Assembly: GCA_025935515.1 (NCBI GenBank)
Contig: JAICVC010000002.1
Span: 1 to 42,173 of the forward strand
Direction of reading: 5' to 3'
DNA: 42,173 nt
Origin: Sphingomonas sp.
GTDB lineage: Bacteria; Pseudomonadota; Alphaproteobacteria; Sphingomonadales; Sphingomonadaceae
The position numbers and the translations under genes are program-made. The notes beneath the pieces were generated by a model. It saw only the letters and a list, made by a program, of their open reading frames with translations, did no database searches and was not told the DNA's origin. This document shows positions 38,125 to 42,173 of this stretch, one piece after another (within the stretch, counting starts at the first letter, position 1; every line of letters starts with the position of its first letter).

Positions 38125-38967
38125 CTACTTCTGGTAGGCGGGCGAGCCGAACGGCCAGGCGAACACGGACTTGAACCCGTCGTAGATAGCGCGAGCGGTT
38201 TCGGCGATTGTGTTCGGCCGGTCCCGGCCACCGCGGGCAAAAATCGCCACCGCGACGCGGCGCCCGTCGGGCAAAGTGATGAACCCCACGTCGTCAGTGA
38301 GACCGTCGAGCGTGCCGGTCTTGTGCTCGACCGGCGTGCCCCACGGCAGCAGCGCCTTCATCCGGTTCTTGCCGGTTTGGCACTGAGCCATCAGGTCGAG
38401 GAGGTAATTGCGGCTTTCGGGCTTGATCAGCTCGGCCTTGTAGATGCGCCTCAAGAGGTCGACCATCGCCACCGGAGTGCTGGAATCGCGCCGATCCCAC
38501 AGGTCGCGCTTGGACTTCAAAAGCTGGCCGATCGTGCGGTCGACGCGAAGGCCGGTGACGCCATTGTCCTGCAGCCAGTCGTGGACGGCGTTCGGGCCGC
38601 CGAGGTCGGCAAGCAGGATGTCCGTGGCGCGATTGTCGCTGTGAATGAGCATCCGGGCCATCAGCTTGCGCGCCGAGACGCCGTTGATCGTGTCGTCCAG
38701 AGAACGGCGGCCGTGATCGACCTGGGCAAGATAGAGCGCAGCGATCGCGACCTTGACGGTGCTGGCCATGGGGAAGGGCGTATTGCCCTTGATGCTGACG
38801 GTCTCGCCGGTGTTGAGGTCGAGCGCGGCAACGCCGACGTCCGCGGACTTGGTCGCGACGATCGACGCCAATTGCTGTTCGAGGCTCGTCAGGCTGGGCG
38901 AAGAAGCCGCAATGGCGGGCTGCGCGAAAAACGCCAGAATCGACAAGAATGCCGCAATGAACCGCAT
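38125..38967 (-). CDS. Class A beta-lactamase-like serine hydrolase, secreted
   Basis: MASTVKVAIAALYL (SxxK), HSDNRATDILL (SDN), EHKTGTLDGLTDDVG (KTG); signal peptide; Glu166 and Asn170 equivalents not seen. Confidence 0.9.
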   Translation of the reverse strand: MRFIAAFLSILAFFAQPAIAASSPSLTSLEQQLASIVATKSADVGVAALDLNTGETVSIKGNTPFPMASTVKVAIAALYLAQVDHGRRSLDDTINGVSARKLMARMLIHSDNRATDILLADLGGPNAVHDWLQDNGVTGLRVDRTIGQLLKSKRDLWDRRDSSTPVAMVDLLRRIYKAELIKPESRNYLLDLMAQCQTGKNRMKALLPWGTPVEHKTGTLDGLTDDVGFITLPDGRRVAVAIFARGGRDRPNTIAETARAIYDGFKSVFAWPFGSPAYQK

Positions 38968-38975
38968 ATTCCGCC

Positions 38976-39383
38976 CTACCCGCGCGCTGCCGCGTTCACG
39001 CCCGAATCATCGCCAAACGCCCACATTCGTTCCAAATTGTAAAAATTTCTCACTTCGGGACGGAATATGTGCACGATGACGTCGTCGGCGTCGATCAGCA
39101 CCCAGTCGGCGGCGGGAAGCCCTTCGATCCGGACGTTCTTGCCAAATCGCTCCTTGATCTTGTCCGCGAGCTTGGCCGCCATCGAGGCGACCTGCCGGGT
39201 CGAGCGGCCCGACGCGATAACCATGTGGTCGGCGATATTGGACTTGCCCATCAGTGGAATGGTCACGACTTCCTGCGCCTGATCGTCGTCGAGCGACTGA
39301 AGAACGAGCTTGTGGAGGTCCTCGACGTCGACGGGAGCGCGCCCGGCCTTGCCGGCGGCGGTTTCAACGGGATGTTCGGTCAA
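38976..39383 (-). CDS. rsfS: Ribosomal silencing factor RsfS
   Basis: LHKLVLQSLDDDQAQEVVTIPLMGKSNIADHMVIASGRSTRQVASMAAKLADKI..EGLPAADWVLIDADDVIVHIFRPEVRNFYNLERMW; TTG start with AGGAG Shine-Dalgarno. Confidence 0.95.
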   Translation of the reverse strand: MTEHPVETAAGKAGRAPVDVEDLHKLVLQSLDDDQAQEVVTIPLMGKSNIADHMVIASGRSTRQVASMAAKLADKIKERFGKNVRIEGLPAADWVLIDADDVIVHIFRPEVRNFYNLERMWAFGDDSGVNAAARG

Positions 39384-40026
39384 GGGGTCTCCTGGCGAAC
39401 AAGGGCAGGCCGGTACGCTTGACGCGCTGCGCGCGTTTGGGCGATCGGCGATACCAGTGTGGGTCTTGCGCGCGAATAGCGGTTGCGGAGGTCGGATCGG
39501 GCGGCAGGCGAAGGAAAAGGATCGCCGGTGCACTCCACTCCGTCCACTGCTTTGCCTGGCTCGAAGGATGGACGAACCCTCGCAGCCAACCCATCGCGCG
39601 CGCCGCGTGGGCAGTTGAATCATAACCGCGGCGGCGAATCACCGCAATCGGCACTTCGCGGACTAACCCCCTCCAATTACGCCATTTGTGAAAATTTGGC
39701 AGGGTGTCGCTTCCAAGCAACCAGATGAAGCGGTGCCGCGGGTGGCGCAGCTTCAACTTTCGCACCGTGTCAACCGAGTAGCGCGTCGCTTCACGCTGCT
39801 CGAAGTCGCTGACCCGGATCCGCGCGCCGCGGGCCATCCGCTCCGCAGACTCGAGGCGCGCCTCGAACGGCGCCATGTCGGTCGCGCCTTCCTTCAGCGG
39901 ATTGCCGGGCGAAACCAGCCACCACACTTCGTCGAGGCCAAGCGCCCGCATCGCGTCCACGCTGATGCGCCGGTGAGCCCGATGCGCCGGGTTGAACGAG
40001 CCGCCGAGTAGGCCGATGCGCGCCAT
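39364..40026 (-). CDS. nadD: Nicotinate-nucleotide adenylyltransferase
   Basis: RIGLLGGSFNPAHRAHRRISVDAMRALGLDEVWWLVSPGNPLK; FIWLLGSDTLPNFHKWRNW. Confidence 0.96.
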   Translation of the reverse strand: MARIGLLGGSFNPAHRAHRRISVDAMRALGLDEVWWLVSPGNPLKEGATDMAPFEARLESAERMARGARIRVSDFEQREATRYSVDTVRKLKLRHPRHRFIWLLGSDTLPNFHKWRNWRGLVREVPIAVIRRRGYDSTAHAARAMGWLRGFVHPSSQAKQWTEWSAPAILFLRLPPDPTSATAIRAQDPHWYRRSPKRAQRVKRTGLPLFARRPLDRTSR

Positions 40027-40080
40027 TGCCCACGGCTAGCATGCACAAATCAGCGCGCCTAATATGGCAAAGGGGGTGCG

Positions 40081-41130
40081 ATGGACGGGATTGAGGCAGT
40101 CGGCGACGCGGTGACTGGCGGCCTGCTTGCACGGGCAGTCGAGCCTCAAGCCGGCGAAGCGACCGATCCGGGCCACGCCCATGAGAATAATTGCCTGAAC
40201 TGCGGGGCCAAACTCGCCGGCCCTTATTGCTCGGCCTGCGGCCAGAAATCGCACGTCCACCGGTCGGTACGCGCCTTCTTCCAGGACTTCATCGCCGGGA
40301 TGGTGAATTTCGAAGGCAAGATCTGGCGCACGCTGCCGATGCTCGCCTGGCAGCCGGGCGAGATGACGCGCCGTTATATCGCCGGCGAGCGGGCGCGGTT
40401 CATCTCGCCGGTAGCGCTCTATCTTTTCACTGTCTTCGCGATGTTCGCCGTGCTCAATTTCAACGGCGCGCTTAGTCCCGGCACAGCCACAAAGGACATG
40501 AAAGAAGGCCTGCGAACGGCGATTGCTGCCGATCAACAGGATATTGTCGACCTGCAAGCCAAGCGCAAAGTCGCTTTGGCGGCAGGGAAAAGCACGGCCA
40601 ACATCGATCGCAAGATCACCAAACGTCAGGCCGATCTCGCCGAAAGTCAGAAGGTGCTGAGCGGTCAGCTTACGACAATGACGGACGCCGACGATGAAGG
40701 GGACGCGCCTGATTGGCTGCGTCCGTTCATCAAGAATGTGCAGGACAACCCCGAAGTGGTCTCGATGAAGATCCAGGATGCGGCGTCCAAGTACAGCTGG
40801 CTGCTGATCCCGCTGTCGGTGCCGTTCCTGTGGCTGCTATTCCCGTTCCGGCGGCGCTACAACACCTACGACCACACGGTGTTCGTCACCTACTCGCTGT
40901 CGTTCATGATGATGCTGGTGATTGCCGGCGGCCTGTTCGTTGCGATGGGTCTGACGACGCTTGCGAGCCTGCTGTTCTTCGTGCCGCCGTTCCACATGTA
41001 CCGGCATTTGAAGGGCGCCTACCAGCTGGGCCGGTTCAGCGCGGTGTTGCGAACCATGGCGCTGGTGACCTTCGCCTTCATCGCGGCATCGTTGTTTGCC
41101 GCCGCGACGGTGGCTATCGGCGCGATGTAA
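40081..41130 (+). CDS. DUF3667 family zinc-ribbon membrane protein
   Basis: CLNCGAKLAGPYCSACGQKSHVHRSVRAFFQDF..NFEGKIWRTLPMLAWQPGEMTRRYIAGERARFISPVALYLFTVFAMF. Confidence 0.9.
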   Translation: MDGIEAVGDAVTGGLLARAVEPQAGEATDPGHAHENNCLNCGAKLAGPYCSACGQKSHVHRSVRAFFQDFIAGMVNFEGKIWRTLPMLAWQPGEMTRRYIAGERARFISPVALYLFTVFAMFAVLNFNGALSPGTATKDMKEGLRTAIAADQQDIVDLQAKRKVALAAGKSTANIDRKITKRQADLAESQKVLSGQLTTMTDADDEGDAPDWLRPFIKNVQDNPEVVSMKIQDAASKYSWLLIPLSVPFLWLLFPFRRRYNTYDHTVFVTYSLSFMMMLVIAGGLFVAMGLTTLASLLFFVPPFHMYRHLKGAYQLGRFSAVLRTMALVTFAFIAASLFAAATVAIGAM

Positions 41131-41131
41131 A

Positions 41132-41521
41132 TCAGCGGCGGCAGGGGTATTTTCGCTGGAGCACGCGGATCATCGCCTGCTTGAGGCTCATATTGGCGCG
41201 TTCACCCGCGGGGATTGCCGCGAGCCCGTCGATGAACTCGAAGCTGCCGAGCTTGGCCCGCGCAGTCGGCGAGCAATAAAGGATCGGCCGGCCGGCGCGC
41301 TCGTCCGCGATGCGGTCGTCGCCGATCGACTTGCCGACCGCGGTCGCCTCGGCCTTCAGCCGGCCGTAATCGCTGTCGAAGAAGGCGAGCGGTCCCTTGG
41401 CCTTCAGGCGGTTGGCGCGGTCGAGGAAATTCTGCGCGGTACCCGGCGGAGCCGCGAGGACCGGCATCGAGACCGAAAGAGCCACAGCCAGAAGTATCGT
41501 CTTGCGCATGAGAAAAGCCAC
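41132..41521 (-). CDS. Secreted hypothetical protein
   Basis: MAFLMRKTILLAVALSVSMPVLAAPPGTAQNFLDRANRLKAKGPLAFFDSDYGRLKAEATAVGKSIGDDR; signal peptide. Confidence 0.75.
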   Translation of the reverse strand: MAFLMRKTILLAVALSVSMPVLAAPPGTAQNFLDRANRLKAKGPLAFFDSDYGRLKAEATAVGKSIGDDRIADERAGRPILYCSPTARAKLGSFEFIDGLAAIPAGERANMSLKQAMIRVLQRKYPCRR

Positions 41522-41572
41522 TCCGCGGAGTTAGTGCCGCAGACTGGCCTTTTGGTTTGAACGGCCAGTGAA

Positions 41573-42173
41573 CTAGGTGCCGGCCGCGGCCGGCCCGCCG
41601 ATCGAGCCCGCCTTGGGCCGCTTGGCCTTCGGGATCGAGGAGCCGGCGGCCGGAATCGCCGGGCCCTTGGTGCCGCCCCGGTCGATACTCTCGCCGGCGA
41701 GGACCTTCTGGATCTCGTCGCCCGACAGAGTCTCATATTCCAGCAGCGCCTGCGCCAGCGATTCTAGCTGGCCGCGATGCTCGTCGAGCAGGTGCTTGGC
41801 TCGCGCATAGCCGTCCTCGACGACCTTGCGGATTTCCTTGTCGATCGCCTGCGCGGTCTCGTTCGACATCTGGCGCTGACGGTTCACCGAATAGCCGAGG
41901 AACACCTCTTCATCGGGTTCCGCGTACTGCAGCGGCCCGAGCGCGTCGGACATGCCCCAGCGGGTGACCATGTCGCGCGCGAGCTGGGTTGCGTACTGGA
42001 TGTCGGACGAGGCACCGGAAGAGACCTTGTCGTAGCCGAAGATGACTTCCTCGGCGACGCGGCCGCCCATGGCGACCGCAAGGTCCGCATAGGCCTTACG
42101 GCGCGTCAGCGACACCTGATCGCGCTCCGGCAAACGCATGACCATCCCAAGTGCACGGCCACGCGGGATGATC
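41573..42173 (-). CDS. ftsH: ATP-dependent zinc metalloprotease FtsH (C-terminal part, truncated at the window edge)
   Basis: IIPRGRALGMVMRLPERDQVSLTRRKAYADLAVAMGGRVAEEVIFGYDKVSSGASSDIQYATQLARDMVTRWGMSDALGPLQY. Confidence 0.97.
   Translation of the reverse strand, partial: IIPRGRALGMVMRLPERDQVSLTRRKAYADLAVAMGGRVAEEVIFGYDKVSSGASSDIQYATQLARDMVTRWGMSDALGPLQYAEPDEEVFLGYSVNRQRQMSNETAQAIDKEIRKVVEDGYARAKHLLDEHRGQLESLAQALLEYETLSGDEIQKVLAGESIDRGGTKGPAIPAAGSSIPKAKRPKAGSIGGPAAAGT

Noticed and set aside
1-42173. Idea of one DNA-repair island (ku, ligD, AlkA-like, mutY, UdgX module, smc)
   Set aside because: These genes are separated by unrelated housekeeping genes on both strands; without a comparative enrichment test, this looks like coincidence rather than a single locus.
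1-42173. CRISPR arrays, prophage or transposase genes
   Set aside because: No regularly spaced repeats, integrase, transposase or phage structural genes were recognised on either strand.

Overview
This 42.2 kb window is a gene-dense, high-GC alphaproteobacterial chromosome segment, most likely Sphingomonadales judging by gene content and order. No phage, transposon, CRISPR or rRNA was found. Minus strand, left part: a trp operon (trpL attenuator, trpD, a fused trpC-trpF, trpB, trpA) running directly into the NHEJ genes ku and ligD. Middle: tRNA-Gly(TCC), tRNA-Tyr(GTA), a membrane-anchored LuxR-type HTH gene with two small unknown genes, rlmB, an AlkA-like glycosylase, pirin, a cupin, a GFA protein, creD, a LOG-family protein, cytochrome c, mutY, a DUF721 protein, a DsbA-like lipoprotein, smc and a TonB receptor with a Fur-like box. 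Right part: a two-gene DNA-repair module (radical SAM protein plus DUF4130-UdgX fusion) with a GTTC-N7-GTTC LexA-type box at its start, then a CocE/NonD hydrolase, DUF1206, a POT transporter, coq7, dsbB, an S41 protease, an EnvC-like protein, rlmH, a class A beta-lactamase-like protein, rsfS, nadD, DUF3667 and the ftsH 3' end. The best leads are (1) the SOS-boxed radical SAM/UdgX module, (2) the trpL attenuator in front of an operon that appears to continue into ku-ligD, (3) a 21-bp hairpin that includes the 3' end of tRNA-Gly, and (4) the membrane-anchored HTH locus. All calls come from reading the sequence and supplied ORFs; no searches or folding programs were run.
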